Source: Deltaproteobacteria bacterium (GTDB taxonomy: Bacteria > Desulfobacterota > Desulfobacteria > Desulfobacterales > GCA-2748835). From it: a DNA stretch of 64,000 nucleotides. The stretch's first letter is position 1. Each line of letters begins with the position of its first letter. Below the pieces are notes generated by a model. The model had not been told where the DNA came from and made no database searches. It was given only the letters and a program-made list of their open reading frames with translations. The translations under genes and the position numbers were made by a program. The stretch covers positions 1-64,000 of the forward strand of contig PDTL01000026.1 of NCBI GenBank assembly GCA_002748835.1, in the 5' to 3' direction. Shown here one piece after another: positions 54,134 through 64,000 of this stretch.

Positions 54134-54664
54134 ATGTCACGAAAATGGTATGTGGTCCACGTCTATTCCGGTTTTGAATCCAAGGTGAAGATCAGTTTGG
54201 AAGATCGGATCCGTAACTCTCCGCATCCGGAAAAATTCGGTGAAGTACTGGTGCCGACCGAGCAGGTGGTCGAGTTGGTAAAAGGGAAGAAAAAAGAATC
54301 TTCCCGGAAGTTCTATCCGGGCTATATCCTGGTGAATCTGCATCTGGACGATGAGACCTGGCATATTGTGACCAATACCGCCAAGGTGACCGGATTTCTT
54401 GGGGGCGGAAACCGCCCGACACCCATAACGGAAGAAGAGGCGAACCGGATTCTCAACCGGATGGAAGAGGGGAAACAGAAACCGCAGCCGAAATACTTTT
54501 TTGAGACCGGTGATGAAGTTCGCGTGATAGACGGCCCGTTCACCAATTTCAACGGAACTGTTGAAGAGGTGAGCCCGGAGAAAGGGAAAATCAAGGTACT
54601 GGTGAGTATCTTCGGCCGTCCCACACCTGTGGAGCTTGAGTTCGTTCAGGTTACTAAATTATAG
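54134..54664 (+). CDS. nusG: transcription termination/antitermination protein NusG
   Basis: NusG (176 aa) binds RNA polymerase and links it to Rho or the ribosome. The NGN domain ([16 protein letters not shown]) and the C-terminal KOW motif ([20 protein letters not shown]) are intact. Length is normal. Confidence 0.97.
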   Translation: MSRKWYVVHVYSGFESKVKISLEDRIRNSPHPEKFGEVLVPTEQVVELVKGKKKESSRKFYPGYILVNLHLDDETWHIVTNTAKVTGFLGGGNRPTPITEEEANRILNRMEEGKQKPQPKYFFETGDEVRVIDGPFTNFNGTVEEVSPEKGKIKVLVSIFGRPTPVELEFVQVTKL

Positions 54665-54689
54665 GATAAGGATCAGGAGCGTTAGACTG

Positions 54690-55112
54690 ATGGCAAAAAA
54701 AGTAATGGCAATGATAAAACTGCAGGTCGCAGCTGGTAAAGCGAATCCGTCGCCTCCGATTGGTCCGGCATTGGGTCAGCACGGCGTGAACATCATGGAT
54801 TTTTGCAAGGCGTTCAATGCCCGTACGCAGAATGACGCGGGTATGATCATTCCTGTTGTGATTACCGTTTATCAGGATCGTACGTTTACATTTGTTACCA
54901 AAACTCCGCCGGCAGCGGTTCTTTTGAAAAAAGCGGCCAAGATCGAATCAGGTGCTCATGATCCGAAGCGCGAAAAGGTCGGCAAGGTGACCCGTGCACA
55001 GGTTGAAGAGATTGCCGAACTGAAGAAACCGGACCTGAACTCGAACGATCTGGAAGCAGCTGTGAAGATCATCTCGGGAACTGCCAGAAGCATGGGCATT
55101 GAGGTCGTTTAA
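54690..55112 (+). CDS. rplK: 50S ribosomal protein L11
   Basis: L11 (140 aa) forms the GTPase-associated centre with 23S rRNA and L10. [20 protein letters not shown] and the C-terminal rRNA-binding [10 protein letters not shown] are conserved. ATG 54690 is chosen ([13 protein letters not shown]); the track start overlaps nusG. CAGGAG lies upstream. Confidence 0.97.
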   Translation: MAKKVMAMIKLQVAAGKANPSPPIGPALGQHGVNIMDFCKAFNARTQNDAGMIIPVVITVYQDRTFTFVTKTPPAAVLLKKAAKIESGAHDPKREKVGKVTRAQVEEIAELKKPDLNSNDLEAAVKIISGTARSMGIEVV

Positions 55113-55136
55113 CATATAAGGAGCGAGTGGGTTAAA

Positions 55137-55841
55137 ATGCCGAAACGGGGGAAAAAGTATTTAGAGGCGCAGGGCCGGATTGACCGGGAAAAGCGCTATG
55201 AGCTGGAAGAAGCCATTGATATGGTACTGTCGTCATCATTTGCTAAGTTTGATGAAACTGTCGATGTCGCGGTCCGCCTGGGTGTTGACCCGCGGCATGC
55301 GGATCAGATGGTTCGCGGTACGGTTGTGCTTCCCAACGGCTTGGGTAAAGAGGTCCGTGTCCTTGTGTTTGCAAAAGGCGAAAAAGAAAAAGAAGCGCAG
55401 GATGCTGGTGCTGAATTTGTGGGTAACGATGATTTGGTTGAAAAGATCAAGGGCGGCTGGTTTGATTTTGATAAGGCCATTGCCACGCCCGATATGATGG
55501 GCACCGTTGGTAAAATCGGTAAAATGCTCGGTCCGCGTGGCCTCATGCCCAATGCGAAAACCGGTACGGTTACCTTTGATGTGGCAAAAGCTGTCAATGA
55601 GTTGAAAGCGGGTAAGATCGATTTCCGTGTGGAAAAAAACGGAATCGTTCATGTGCCGGTCGGTAAGGTCTCCTTTGGTACGCAGAAACTGGTTGAAAAC
55701 ATCAATGCCTTCCTTGAGACAGTTCAGAGATTGAAACCCTCGGCAAGTAAGGGGACGTACCTGAAAGGAATCGCCGTCTCTTCAACCATGGGCCCCGGAC
55801 TTCGTGTCGATACGGCATTCGCTCGCTTATTGAAGAAATAG
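55137..55841 (+). CDS. rplA: 50S ribosomal protein L1
   Basis: L1 (234 aa) forms the mobile stalk near the E site and usually represses its own rplK-rplA m[40 protein letters not shown] and the C-terminal [11 protein letters not shown] block are standard. AAGGAG upstream. Confidence 0.97.
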   Translation: MPKRGKKYLEAQGRIDREKRYELEEAIDMVLSSSFAKFDETVDVAVRLGVDPRHADQMVRGTVVLPNGLGKEVRVLVFAKGEKEKEAQDAGAEFVGNDDLVEKIKGGWFDFDKAIATPDMMGTVGKIGKMLGPRGLMPNAKTGTVTFDVAKAVNELKAGKIDFRVEKNGIVHVPVGKVSFGTQKLVENINAFLETVQRLKPSASKGTYLKGIAVSSTMGPGLRVDTAFARLLKK

Positions 55842-55884
55842 ACGGATAGCCGATTCTTATTACAAACTGTATTTCAGCAGTTCC

Positions 55885-56060
55885 GTGTGCAAACCGGTAG
55901 ATACGCGACTGTGTTTGCACGCGTTGATCCGTGGGTGAACCGCTTTTCGGGTCATTGTCATAGACAGCAGGCACCCGTTGCCACCGGGTTTAATTGAGTG
56001 ATCAGCCTGCCGAGGCAACGCATTGTGAAATGCTGGGCCTCCGTTATTAGAACGTGGAAG
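55885..56060 (+). promoter_or_regulatory. L10 (rplJL) leader RNA
   Basis: The 232-base gap between rplA and rplJ can fold into several stems: GTGCAAAC/GTTTGCAC; GCAGGC pairing with GCCTGC; and CGAGGC with GCCTCCG just before the rplJ start. The CCTGCCGAGG...GCCTCCG pattern is typical of the ribosomal protein L10 leader, where the L10-L12 complex binds and shuts down rplJL translation. Confidence 0.7.
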
Positions 56061-56073
56061 GGGGTGTTTTCAT

Positions 56074-56595
56074 TTGAACCGTACTGAGAAACAACAACTT
56101 GTTCAGGATTTGCATGAACGTTTGTCTCGCGCAAGCATTACTGTTGCGACTGACTACAAGGGGCTTGATGTTGAGAAGCTGAACCAGATGCGTCGGGAAC
56201 TGCGAGAGGCGGGTGTCGAGTATCAGGTTGTGAAGAATACGCTTCTGAAACTGGCTTCACAAGGTACTGACGCCGCAGCGATGCAGGACGTCTTTACGGG
56301 TCCGACAGCGATCGCGTTGAGCTACGACGATCCGGTAGCGCTGGCAAAAGTCATCAGCAAATTTGCTTCAGACTACGATCATCTGGACATCAAGGCGGGT
56401 GTCCTTGAGGGTAAATCCCTTGATGTAAAAGAGATCGAAGCGCTGAGCAAGCTGCCGAGCCGCGAGGTACTCCTTGCTCAGGTGCTGTCGGCAATGAACG
56501 GCGTGCCGAGAGCGCTGGTGACTGCGCTCAGCGATGCACCGAGACAGATGGTCAACGTACTTCAGGCGATCAAGGATCAGAAAGAAGCGGCCTGA
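56074..56595 (+). CDS. rplJ: 50S ribosomal protein L10
   Basis: L10 (173 aa) anchors L7/L12 dimers at the ribosomal stalk and represses its own message. The start is TTG (AAGGGGGTG nine bases upstream). SITVATDYKGLDVEKLNQMRRELREAGVEYQVVKNTLLKLA and GPTAIALSYDDP are family blocks; the C-terminal helix carries the L12 binding sites. Confidence 0.96.
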   Translation: MNRTEKQQLVQDLHERLSRASITVATDYKGLDVEKLNQMRRELREAGVEYQVVKNTLLKLASQGTDAAAMQDVFTGPTAIALSYDDPVALAKVISKFASDYDHLDIKAGVLEGKSLDVKEIEALSKLPSREVLLAQVLSAMNGVPRALVTALSDAPRQMVNVLQAIKDQKEAA

Positions 56596-56664
56596 TCGAA
56601 TGCATTCATTTTTTGTAAGTGGTATTGAAAACCCGCATATCATAATGTGTTTTTGGAGGATTAA

Positions 56665-57054
56665 ATGGCTGATATTACTAAAGAAGATGTAATTGAGTTT
56701 ATTGCGAACATGACCGTTCTCGAGCTGTCTGAACTGGTCAAGGAACTCGAAGAAAAATTCGGTGTATCCGCTGCTGCACCGGTTGCCATGATGGCTGGTA
56801 TGCCCATGGGTGGTGGCGATGCAGCACCGGCTGCTGAGGAAAAGACGGAATTTGACGTTATTCTTGAAGCTGCCGGAGATAAGAAGATCAACGTGATTAA
56901 GGAAGTCCGCGCCATCACCGGTCTGGGTCTGAAAGAAGCCAAAGCCCTGGTTGACGAAGCGCCGAACCCCGTGAAAGAAGGTATCGCCAAGGAAGAAGCT
57001 GAAAAAATCAAGGCTCAGCTGGAAGAAGCAGGCGCATCTGTAGCGCTGAAGTAG
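56665..57054 (+). CDS. rplL: 50S ribosomal protein L7/L12
   Basis: L7/L12 (129 aa) recruits translational GTPases. N-terminal dimerisation domain ([17 protein letters not shown]), Ala/Met/Gly-rich hinge, and C-terminal domain with [20 protein letters not shown] and [22 protein letters not shown] lies upstream of the ATG. Confidence 0.98.
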   Translation: MADITKEDVIEFIANMTVLELSELVKELEEKFGVSAAAPVAMMAGMPMGGGDAAPAAEEKTEFDVILEAAGDKKINVIKEVRAITGLGLKEAKALVDEAPNPVKEGIAKEEAEKIKAQLEEAGASVALK

Positions 57055-57061
57055 TGCGTTT

Positions 57062-57085
57062 TGTGCCGGCATTGAGGCCGGCACA
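57062..57085 (+). terminator. rplL-rpoB intercistronic hairpin (attenuator-like)
   Basis: TGTGCCGGC and GCCGGCACA form a nine-base-pair stem with a six-base loop just after rplL, with a T-rich but interrupted tail. The location matches the partial terminator that lowers RNA polymerase relative to L7/L12 synthesis in other bacteria. Confidence 0.6.
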
Positions 57086-57130
57086 CTGTATCGTCTTTTC
57101 TTCATTCTGATGATATTAACGCGGTCGGGC

Positions 57131-57156
57131 CGACTCCCGAATCGAGAGGGGAGTCG
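57131..57156 (+). promoter_or_regulatory. hairpin in the rpoB leader
   Basis: CGACTCCC and GGGAGTCG form an eight-base-pair stem 34 bases before the rpoB start. It could modulate rpoB translation or mark an RNase III site. Confidence 0.4.
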
Positions 57157-57189
57157 TGCGCGTCCGCGATAACTTATATGGGAGAGACT

Positions 57190-60100
57190 ATGTCCGAAAG
57201 CCCTCTGGCATTAAAGCGAATCAGGAAGAATTTCGGAGAAAAACGCAAAATTATTGACATGCCGAATCTGATTGGCATGCAACGGGATTCCTACGATCGT
57301 TTCCTGCAGGAATCCACCCCGCCTGACAGACGCAGGGACATAGGCTTACAGGCTGTATTTAATTCCGTATTCCCCATTACCGATTTTACAGGAAGCGCGT
57401 CGCTCGAGTTTGTTTCCTACAGTTTCGGTGAAGTCAAACACTCCATGGAAGAGTGTATTCACCGGGGCATGACCTACGAGATTTCCGTTCATATCCGGGT
57501 CCGTCTGGTGGTTTTCGATGTGGACAAGGATGCCGACGTCACCAAGAGTATTCGGGATATCAAGGAACAGGAAATCTATTTCGGCACCATCCCGCGAATG
57601 ACGCCCAAAGGGACTTTTATTATCAACGGAACCGAGCGCGTTGTGGTCAGCCAGCTGCACCGGTCATCCGGCGTTTTTTTTGACCATGACAAGGGGAAAA
57701 CGCATTCGAGTGGAAAGTTGATTTACAGCGCCCGGGTGATCCCTGTGCGCGGTTCCTGGATTGATCTTGAAATTGACCCGAAGGATACGGTTTATATTCG
57801 TATCGACCGGCGACGCAAGTTTCCCATTACCATTTTGTTCAAGGCGTTCGGTTACACCACTGAAGATCTCTTGTCCTATTTCTATCAGAAAGAAACCATT
57901 CATGTACATGACATGAATTATTTCAAGGTGTTCAATGAGGAGCACCTGAAAGGTCAGCGCGCCAGTTTTGATGTTGTAGATCCGGAAACCTCTGAGATCA
58001 TTGTTAAAAAAACACGGTTATTCACCAAACGGGCCATTCGTCAGCTCAAGACATCCGGGATCCGGGAGATTCCCATTGCAGTGGAAGACCTGGAAGAACG
58101 CGCTTTTGCCACCACCATCCGGGACGAATCCACCGGTGAGGTTCTGGCCAAGGCAGGCAGTCTTATCGATCAGGACTGCCTGGACCGGATCAATGCTGCC
58201 GGTATTGAAAAATTTGATATTCTGTTTGTCGAAGGTGCGTTCAGCTCCGATTCTATCCGAAAAACGCTGGCCGTTGACAAGGTGGATTCCCGGGAAGAAG
58301 CGCTCATCGAAATATACCGCCGGCTCCGGCCCGGTAACCCGGCGACACCGGAAGTGGCGCAGGAATTTGTCGATCACCTGTTTTTCAAACCGGCCTATTA
58401 TGATCTGTCCGGTGTCGGACGGCTCAAGCTGAACCACCGTCTGGGCATCTCAACGGAAATCGACGTACGGACCCTCCGGAAAGAAGATATTCTGCTGACA
58501 ACCCGGACCCTGGTGGAGCTCAGAGATACCCAGGGTGTTGTGGATGATATCGACCATTTGGGCAACCGGCGGGTCCGTGCCGTGGGGGAACTGCTGGAAA
58601 ATCAGTACCGGATCGGTCTGGTGCGCATGGAGCGTGCGATTAAAGAACGGATGAGCATGCATGAGGTCGATTCACTCATGCCCAATGATCTGGTCAATCC
58701 CAAGCCGGTTTCCGCCGTGGTCAAGGAATTTTTCGGCACCAGTCAGCTGTCCCAGTTCATGGACCAGACCAACCCGCTGTCAGAGACCACCCACAAACGG
58801 CGTTTGAGCGCACTGGGACCGGGCGGCTTGACCCGTGAACGCGCCGGGTTTGAGGTCCGTGACGTCCATCCTTCGCATTATGGACGGATCTGCCCCATCG
58901 AAACACCGGAAGGCCCGAACATTGGGCTCATCGTTTCGCTGTGCACCTATGCCCGGGTGAATGACTTTGGCTTTATTGAAACCCCATACCGGGTGGTATC
59001 TGATGCGTCGGTTACCTCTGAAATTCGCATGCTCAGCGCGTTTGAGGAAAAGGAGCATCCCATTGCCCAGGCCAATGCGCCGCTCAATGATAACAATGCC
59101 TTTATCCGCCCGGATGTAGCCTGCCGTGTGGCCGGTGAATCCGAAATGGTGCGCCGGGAAGATGTGGAGCTGATGGATATTTCGCCGAATCAGCTGGTGA
59201 GTGTGTCTGCCTCTCTGATTCCCTTTCTTGAAAACGATGATGCCAACCGCGCACTCATGGGCTCGAACATGCAGCGGCAGGCGGTTCCGCTGATTCAGGC
59301 ACAGGCGCCGCTGGTCGGTACGGGTGTGGAAGCGGTGGTGGCCCGGGATTCGGGTGTGGCTATTGTGGCGCAGGCAGACGGGGAAGTGGTGTTTGTCGAT
59401 GCTTCCCGGATCGTGATCAAGCACAACACCATGGATCATCCGGTGAGCGTGCACGCCCTGTCGAAGTTTACCCGGTCAAACCAGAATACCTGCTTCAACC
59501 ACCGGCCCATTGTTCAAAAAGGCCAGCACGTGAAGGCCGGCGAAGTCATCGCGGATGGCCCGTCCACGGAAAAAGGTGAATTGGCCTTGGGAAAAAATGT
59601 GACGGTCGCCTTCATGCCCTGGGGGGGGTACAACTTTGAGGACTCCATCCTGGTCAGTGAGCGGCTGGTTCAGGACGGGGTCTACACCTCGATCCATATC
59701 GAAGAGTTTGAGGTGGTTGCTAGGGACACCAAGCTCGGGAAAGAAGAGATTACACGGGATATCCCCAATGTGGGCGAGGAAGCGTTAAAAGATCTGGATG
59801 ACAGCGGTATTATCCGGCTGGGTGCGGATGTACGGCCCAGTGATATTCTCGTGGGTAAGATTACACCGAAGAGTGAAACCCAGCTGTCACCGGAAGAAAA
59901 ACTGCTTCGGGCCATCTTCGGGGAAAAAGCCGGTGATGTGAAAGATACATCCCTCCGGGTGCCGCCCGGTGTTGAAGGCGTGGTCGTTGATGTGAAGGTC
60001 TTTTCCCGCAAGGGGGTCGATAAGGACGACCGGACCCGCTACATCGAAGACCTTGAGATCATCGCCATGGAACAGACCCGCGATGATGAGATTCGGATTA

Positions 60101-61383
60101 TTGACGAGACGGCCAAAGATCAGCTGAAGAATCTGCTTGTGGGCCAGCCCTGCGCGGCGCCGTTGAAAAAGGGCCGCAAGCAGCTCCTGGAAGAAGGGGA
60201 GACCCTCACAGCTGAACGCATCGATGCTTCACCGGTCGGGCATTTGGAAGGCCTGGTGCTGAAGGATCCTGAGCTTACCCGCAAGGTGGATGAAATCATC
60301 GACGCCTATCGTGATCAGGTGGACAAGTGCCGCCGTAAGTTCGAAGATCAGGTGTCCCGGTTTGAGAAAGGGGATGACCTGCCACCGGGCGTGATCAAGA
60401 TGATCAAGGTTTATGTGGCCATGAAGCGGATCTTGTCCGTGGGTGACAAAATGGCCGGCCGTCACGGAAACAAAGGGGTCGTCTCCCGCATCCTGCCCGT
60501 GGAAGACCTGCCGTACTTTGAAGACGGTACGCCGGTGGACATGGTGCTGAACCCGCTGGGGGTGCCCTCCCGTATGAACGTGGGCCAGATTCTCGAGATC
60601 CATCTGGGTCGGGCTGCCAAGGCGCTGGGAACGCAGATTCAGCAGATGATCGACGACCAGAAGGCCGAGGCGCTGCGGGAAAAACTCAAACGCATCTTCA
60701 CCACCCCGCGTGTTATTAAGATTGAAAATGACATCAGCGGTGAAGTCAAATATGACTATGCCGCGCAGTATACGGAAACCATTCCCCTGGATCCGGAAGA
60801 AACGGTCGACAAAGAACTGGTCTCCATGATCGACGGGTGGGATGATGAAACTCTGTTTGCCTTTGCCGGATTCTACCGCAATGGCGTTCACATGGCCACA
60901 CCGGTATTTGACGGTGCCAGGGAAGATTATATCAAGTCTCTCCTTGCCTATGCCGGCGTGTCCAGGACCGGTCAGGCCGTCTTGTATGACGGTCGTACCG
61001 GCGAGCCGTTTGACGGCAGGATCACTGTGGGGACCATGTACGTCCTCAAGCTTCACCACCTGGTGGACGACAAACTGCATGCCCGTTCCATCGGTCCCTA
61101 CTCACTGGTGACCCAGCAGCCGCTCGGCGGTAAGGCCCAGTTCGGCGGCCAGCGTCTCGGCGAGATGGAGGTTTGGGCTATGGAAGCCTATGGGGCCGCT
61201 TATGCCCTGCAGGAGTTCATTACCGTGAAGTCGGATGACATGGCTGGTCGTACCCGAATGTATGAAAAGATCGTGAAGGGACAGAACGTTCTGGAACCCG
61301 GGCTGCCTGAATCTTTCAAAGTACTGACCAAGGAACTGCAGGCCCTGGGCTTGGATGTCAACCTCATTGAAGGCGATCAATAA
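57190..61383 (+). CDS. rpoB: DNA-directed RNA polymerase subunit beta
   Basis: RpoB (1397 aa from ATG 57190, preceded by GGGAGAG; the track's ATG four codons earlier is part of that site). The rifampicin region reads [20 protein letters not shown]: Asp516, His526 and Ser531 (E. coli numbering) are standard, while Asn518 is Thr. The catalytic-core blocks [48 protein letters not shown] and the C-terminal [18 protein letters not shown] are intact. The usual proteobacterial insert region is present (about residues 990-1040). Confidence 0.97.
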   Translation: MSESPLALKRIRKNFGEKRKIIDMPNLIGMQRDSYDRFLQESTPPDRRRDIGLQAVFNSVFPITDFTGSASLEFVSYSFGEVKHSMEECIHRGMTYEISVHIRVRLVVFDVDKDADVTKSIRDIKEQEIYFGTIPRMTPKGTFIINGTERVVVSQLHRSSGVFFDHDKGKTHSSGKLIYSARVIPVRGSWIDLEIDPKDTVYIRIDRRRKFPITILFKAFGYTTEDLLSYFYQKETIHVHDMNYFKVFNEEHLKGQRASFDVVDPETSEIIVKKTRLFTKRAIRQLKTSGIREIPIAVEDLEERAFATTIRDESTGEVLAKAGSLIDQDCLDRINAAGIEKFDILFVEGAFSSDSIRKTLAVDKVDSREEALIEIYRRLRPGNPATPEVAQEFVDHLFFKPAYYDLSGVGRLKLNHRLGISTEIDVRTLRKEDILLTTRTLVELRDTQGVVDDIDHLGNRRVRAVGELLENQYRIGLVRMERAIKERMSMHEVDSLMPNDLVNPKPVSAVVKEFFGTSQLSQFMDQTNPLSETTHKRRLSALGPGGLTRERAGFEVRDVHPSHYGRICPIETPEGPNIGLIVSLCTYARVNDFGFIETPYRVVSDASVTSEIRMLSAFEEKEHPIAQANAPLNDNNAFIRPDVACRVAGESEMVRREDVELMDISPNQLVSVSASLIPFLENDDANRALMGSNMQRQAVPLIQAQAPLVGTGVEAVVARDSGVAIVAQADGEVVFVDASRIVIKHNTMDHPVSVHALSKFTRSNQNTCFNHRPIVQKGQHVKAGEVIADGPSTEKGELALGKNVTVAFMPWGGYNFEDSILVSERLVQDGVYTSIHIEEFEVVARDTKLGKEEITRDIPNVGEEALKDLDDSGIIRLGADVRPSDILVGKITPKSETQLSPEEKLLRAIFGEKAGDVKDTSLRVPPGVEGVVVDVKVFSRKGVDKDDRTRYIEDLEIIAMEQTRDDEIRIIDETAKDQLKNLLVGQPCAAPLKKGRKQLLEEGETLTAERIDASPVGHLEGLVLKDPELTRKVDEIIDAYRDQVDKCRRKFEDQVSRFEKGDDLPPGVIKMIKVYVAMKRILSVGDKMAGRHGNKGVVSRILPVEDLPYFEDGTPVDMVLNPLGVPSRMNVGQILEIHLGRAAKALGTQIQQMIDDQKAEALREKLKRIFTTPRVIKIENDISGEVKYDYAAQYTETIPLDPEETVDKELVSMIDGWDDETLFAFAGFYRNGVHMATPVFDGAREDYIKSLLAYAGVSRTGQAVLYDGRTGEPFDGRITVGTMYVLKLHHLVDDKLHARSIGPYSLVTQQPLGGKAQFGGQRLGEMEVWAMEAYGAAYALQEFITVKSDDMAGRTRMYEKIVKGQNVLEPGLPESFKVLTKELQALGLDVNLIEGDQ

Positions 61384-61390
61384 GGAGAAC

Positions 61391-64000
61391 ATGTTGGAAA
61401 CCTTATACGATTTTTTTGCCAAACCGATTGATCCGAAAAAATACGCCGGTGTGCAGATTGCACTGGCATCCTCAGAGCAGATCCGGACCTGGTCCCATGG
61501 TGAGATTACCAAGCCTGAAACCATCAATTACCGGACGTTCAAGCCGGAACGCGATGGTCTGTTCTGCGCAAAGATATTCGGTCCCACAAAGGACTATGAG
61601 TGTAACTGCGGTAAGTATAAGCGTATGAAACACCGCGGTGTCGTGTGTGAAAAATGCGGTGTGGAGGTGATTCAGTCAAAGGTGCGGCGCGAAAGGCTGG
61701 CACATATAGAACTGGCTTCTCCGGTTTCCCACATCTGGTTTTTGAAGAGTCTTCCAAGCAAGATTGGCAACCTTCTCGACCTTACCCTGAAGAATCTCGA
61801 ACGGGTGCTCTATTTTGACAGTTATATTGTCATGGATCCAAAAGAAACCGGGCTGTCAAAATATCAGCTGCTGTCAGATGAAAAATATCACGATGCCCTG
61901 GAACTCTATGGCCCCACCTTCACTGCGGGTATTGGCGCCGAAGCCATCCAGGTACTTCTTGAAGAGCTGGATCTGGAAGCCATCTACGTGGAGCTCCGGG
62001 AAGAGCTTCAGAAAACCAATTCCACGGCAAAACGTCAGAAGCTGGCAAAACGCCTGAAGATCGTTGACGCCTTCAGAAATTCGCCGGTGGATCCGGTCTG
62101 GATGATTATGAGCACGGTCCCGGTACTGCCGCCGGATCTTCGGCCCCTGGTACCGCTGGAAGGCGGCCGTTTTGCCACATCTGACCTCAACGACCTCTAC
62201 CGCCGGGTGATTAACCGGAACAACCGTCTGAAACGGTTGGTCGACCTGAAAGCCCCGGATATCATTGTCCGCAACGAAAAACGGATGCTCCAGGAAGCCG
62301 TGGATGTGCTCTTTGACAATGGCCGCCATGGCCGGGTGGTGACGGGTACCAACAAGCGGCCGCTCAAGTCGCTGAGTGACTCTCTGAAAGGCAAGCAGGG
62401 GCGTTTCCGGCAGAATCTCCTTGGTAAACGTGTGGATTATTCCGGTCGTACCGTTATTACCGTCGGTCCGAATTTGCGCCTTCATCAGTGCGGGATTCCG
62501 AAAAAAATGGCCCTTGAGCTGTTCAAACCGTTCATCTACCATAATCTGGAGCAGAACGGGTTTGTCTCCACAGTAAAAAGCGCCAAGAAAATGGTCGAGC
62601 GGGAAACCCCCGAGGTCTGGGATGCCTTGGATCAGGTGGTACGCGAATATCCGGTGCTTCTGAACCGTGCGCCGACCCTTCACCGGCTGGGGATTCAGGC
62701 GTTTGAACCGCTCTTGATCGAGGGAAAGGCGATCCAGCTGCATCCCCTGGTCTGTACGGCATTTAACGCGGACTTTGACGGTGACCAGATGGCGGTCCAT
62801 CTGCCCCTTTCCATTGAGGCTCAGATCGAAGCCCGGGTGCTCATGCTGGCCAGTAACAATATCCTGTCACCGGCCAATGGCCAGCCAATTATTGTACCGA
62901 CACAGGATATCGTTCTTGGCATTTACTACATGACCCGGTCACTGGACACACCGGAACCGGAACGCCGCCGGTTTTCCAGCTGTGCCGAGGCCCGTATCGC
63001 GTTTGACGCCAATGAAGTTTCCCTGCACAGTCAGGTCTATGTCCGTATCGAGGGTGAGCTGGTGGAAACCACCATCGGCCGCATTCTGCTGTGGGAGATC
63101 ATTCCCTCTGAGACCCTCTCCAATTTCGAGCATATCACGGTCGATACCCGTGCGGATGCGGAACAGGTGTATGCGGACCTTAAAAAGGGGATGAGCTTCA
63201 AATCGGCTGTCGAAAAATACGCTGTGTCTGATGACAAGGCGATGGCCGGCGCCATCGGCTGGCTGAAAAAGAATGAACTCCGCGCCGTGTTCGGTTTCAG
63301 TGAAATGGATGCGGAGGCCCTGCTGGCTATTGCCCCCAACCGACTGAGTTCGATCCTGAAAATCAGGGGAAAATATCATATTTTCCGGGTGGTTGAGACA
63401 AGAAATGAGATCCCGTTCAAACTCGTTAATCAGGTGATGGACAAGGGTGCGCTTCGTAAGCTGGTTGACTATGCCTATCGTGAACTCGGCCCGAAATCCA
63501 CGGTGATCCTGGCCGACCGCCTGAAAGATCTCGGTTACCTGTATTCGACCCGGGGCGGTTTGTCCATTTGTATTGATGATATGATCATTCCGGAAACAAA
63601 ATGGGATATTGTCGCATCTGCCCGTCAGAAGGTGTCTGAAATCGGTCGCCAGTATGTGGAAGGCCTGATTACCCAGGGGGAAAAATACAACAAGGTGATC
63701 GATATCTGGGCCAAGTCAACAGATGACATTGCCACTGAAATGATGAAGGGGATGGAAAATCCGCCGATGCTTAACGAAGCCGATGTCGACGCGGACCGGC
63801 CGGTTCAGCTCCGGGATTCCATCAACGCGATTTTTATGATGGCAGACTCTGGGGCCAGGGGAAGTAAGGACCAGATGCGTCAGCTGGCCGGGATGCGCGG
63901 CTTGATGGCCAAACCTTCTGGTGAGATTATCGAAGAGCCGATTACCGCCAACTTCCGTGAAGGACTCACGGTTCTCCAGTATTTCGTCTCCACCCACGGG
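61391..64000 (+). CDS. rpoC: DNA-directed RNA polymerase subunit beta' (3' end cut by window), with an inserted parvulin-like domain
   Basis: Missing from the ORF track because it has no stop in the window. ATG 61391 follows AAGGAG, seven bases after rpoB; 870 codons are visible. The zinc-binding CNC...CEKC near residue 70, the clamp helices, the active-site [12 protein letters not shown] and the bridge-helix approach ADSGARG are conserved. After [10 protein letters not shown] (residue 572) the family normally continues within about three residues to the LPxxxVNQ segment. Here about 102 residues intervene before PFKLVNQVM. This block is listed separately and is the only departure from the family I see. 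Confidence 0.97.
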   Translation, partial: MLETLYDFFAKPIDPKKYAGVQIALASSEQIRTWSHGEITKPETINYRTFKPERDGLFCAKIFGPTKDYECNCGKYKRMKHRGVVCEKCGVEVIQSKVRRERLAHIELASPVSHIWFLKSLPSKIGNLLDLTLKNLERVLYFDSYIVMDPKETGLSKYQLLSDEKYHDALELYGPTFTAGIGAEAIQVLLEELDLEAIYVELREELQKTNSTAKRQKLAKRLKIVDAFRNSPVDPVWMIMSTVPVLPPDLRPLVPLEGGRFATSDLNDLYRRVINRNNRLKRLVDLKAPDIIVRNEKRMLQEAVDVLFDNGRHGRVVTGTNKRPLKSLSDSLKGKQGRFRQNLLGKRVDYSGRTVITVGPNLRLHQCGIPKKMALELFKPFIYHNLEQNGFVSTVKSAKKMVERETPEVWDALDQVVREYPVLLNRAPTLHRLGIQAFEPLLIEGKAIQLHPLVCTAFNADFDGDQMAVHLPLSIEAQIEARVLMLASNNILSPANGQPIIVPTQDIVLGIYYMTRSLDTPEPERRRFSSCAEARIAFDANEVSLHSQVYVRIEGELVETTIGRILLWEIIPSETLSNFEHITVDTRADAEQVYADLKKGMSFKSAVEKYAVSDDKAMAGAIGWLKKNELRAVFGFSEMDAEALLAIAPNRLSSILKIRGKYHIFRVVETRNEIPFKLVNQVMDKGALRKLVDYAYRELGPKSTVILADRLKDLGYLYSTRGGLSICIDDMIIPETKWDIVASARQKVSEIGRQYVEGLITQGEKYNKVIDIWAKSTDDIATEMMKGMENPPMLNEADVDADRPVQLRDSINAIFMMADSGARGSKDQMRQLAGMRGLMAKPSGEIIEEPITANFREGLTVLQYFVSTHG
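63107..63412 (+). other. parvulin (PpiC)-type peptidyl-prolyl isomerase domain embedded in RpoC
   Basis: RpoC residues about 573-674. The core reads like a parvulin: first strand with His (FEHITVDT), helix [39 protein letters not shown] (matching the family's YSxDxxxxxGGxLGW), RAVFGFSEM, and a closing strand KYHIFRVVE (family GYHIIKV). Both parvulin active-site histidines and the Phe have counterparts; the Cys/Asp position is Asp/Ser. The reading frame is uninterrupted and codon use matches the gene. Mapped on E. coli beta', the insertion lies between residues equivalent to WMIVP and LPYSIVNQ, just before the secondary-channel rim helices. Confidence 0.8.

Overview
The window reads as chromosomal DNA of a Gram-negative, probably strictly anaerobic member of the Desulfobacterota (former Deltaproteobacteria, Desulfobacterales-like). 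The pointers are a small siroheme sulfite-reductase-like protein, a sigma54 regulator with its kinase, a Min system, an S8 lipoprotein protease, and a thrU-tyrU-glyT-thrT-tuf / rpmG-trnW-secE-nusG-rplKAJL-rpoBC block. The taxon is inferred from gene content only; no rRNA gene is present.

Layout. 0-9.5 kb: siroheme protein, patatin-like hydrolase, a universal-stress-protein remnant, an HD-domain and a Cys-rich protein pair, minCDE, and a deacetylase-like/HyuA-like pair. 9.8-16.8 kb: typA, an EamA transporter, a YihY-type membrane protein with an extra winged-helix-like tail, a five-domain S1 protein, a double ribbon-helix-helix protein and a DUF503 protein. 16.8-20.2 kb: a sigma54 histidine kinase/NtrC pair. 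Beside it I find a textbook -24/-12 promoter, three TTCA-N6-TGAA palindromes and a terminator that together define a likely small RNA. 20.5-26.8 kb: der and rarA, followed by an A+T-rich tandem array of three plant-type leucine-rich-repeat (LRR) cassettes. 26.8-39.4 kb: an S8 lipoprotein protease, an NRDE protein, an AI-2E-type permease, gyrA, gpsA, radC, pgk and unknowns. 39.4-51.4 kb: PBP1A, cheR/cheB/cheW/cheA, a U32 protein, tRNA-Arg and an MltD-like lytic transglycosylase. 51.6-64 kb: the tRNA/translation/transcription operon, running off the end inside rpoC.

How the parts work together. The right end is a growth-linked superoperon (tRNAs, EF-Tu, L33, SecE, NusG, L11/L1/L10/L7-12, RNA polymerase) with an L10-type leader and intercistronic hairpins as control points. 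The min genes set the division site. PBP1A and the MltD-like enzyme remodel peptidoglycan. The che genes form a receptor-less signalling module.

Three things stand out. (1) RpoC carries an in-frame insertion of about 100 residues, near the secondary-channel rim, that reads as a parvulin-type prolyl isomerase. (2) A candidate sigma54-dependent small RNA of about 67 nt with an anti-Shine-Dalgarno stretch sits next to an NtrC-type regulator. (3) The LRR cassettes keep a near-constant framework while residues on the predicted concave face vary freely. Each cassette has a different N-terminal deletion, and each has the same promoter and attenuator-like leader.
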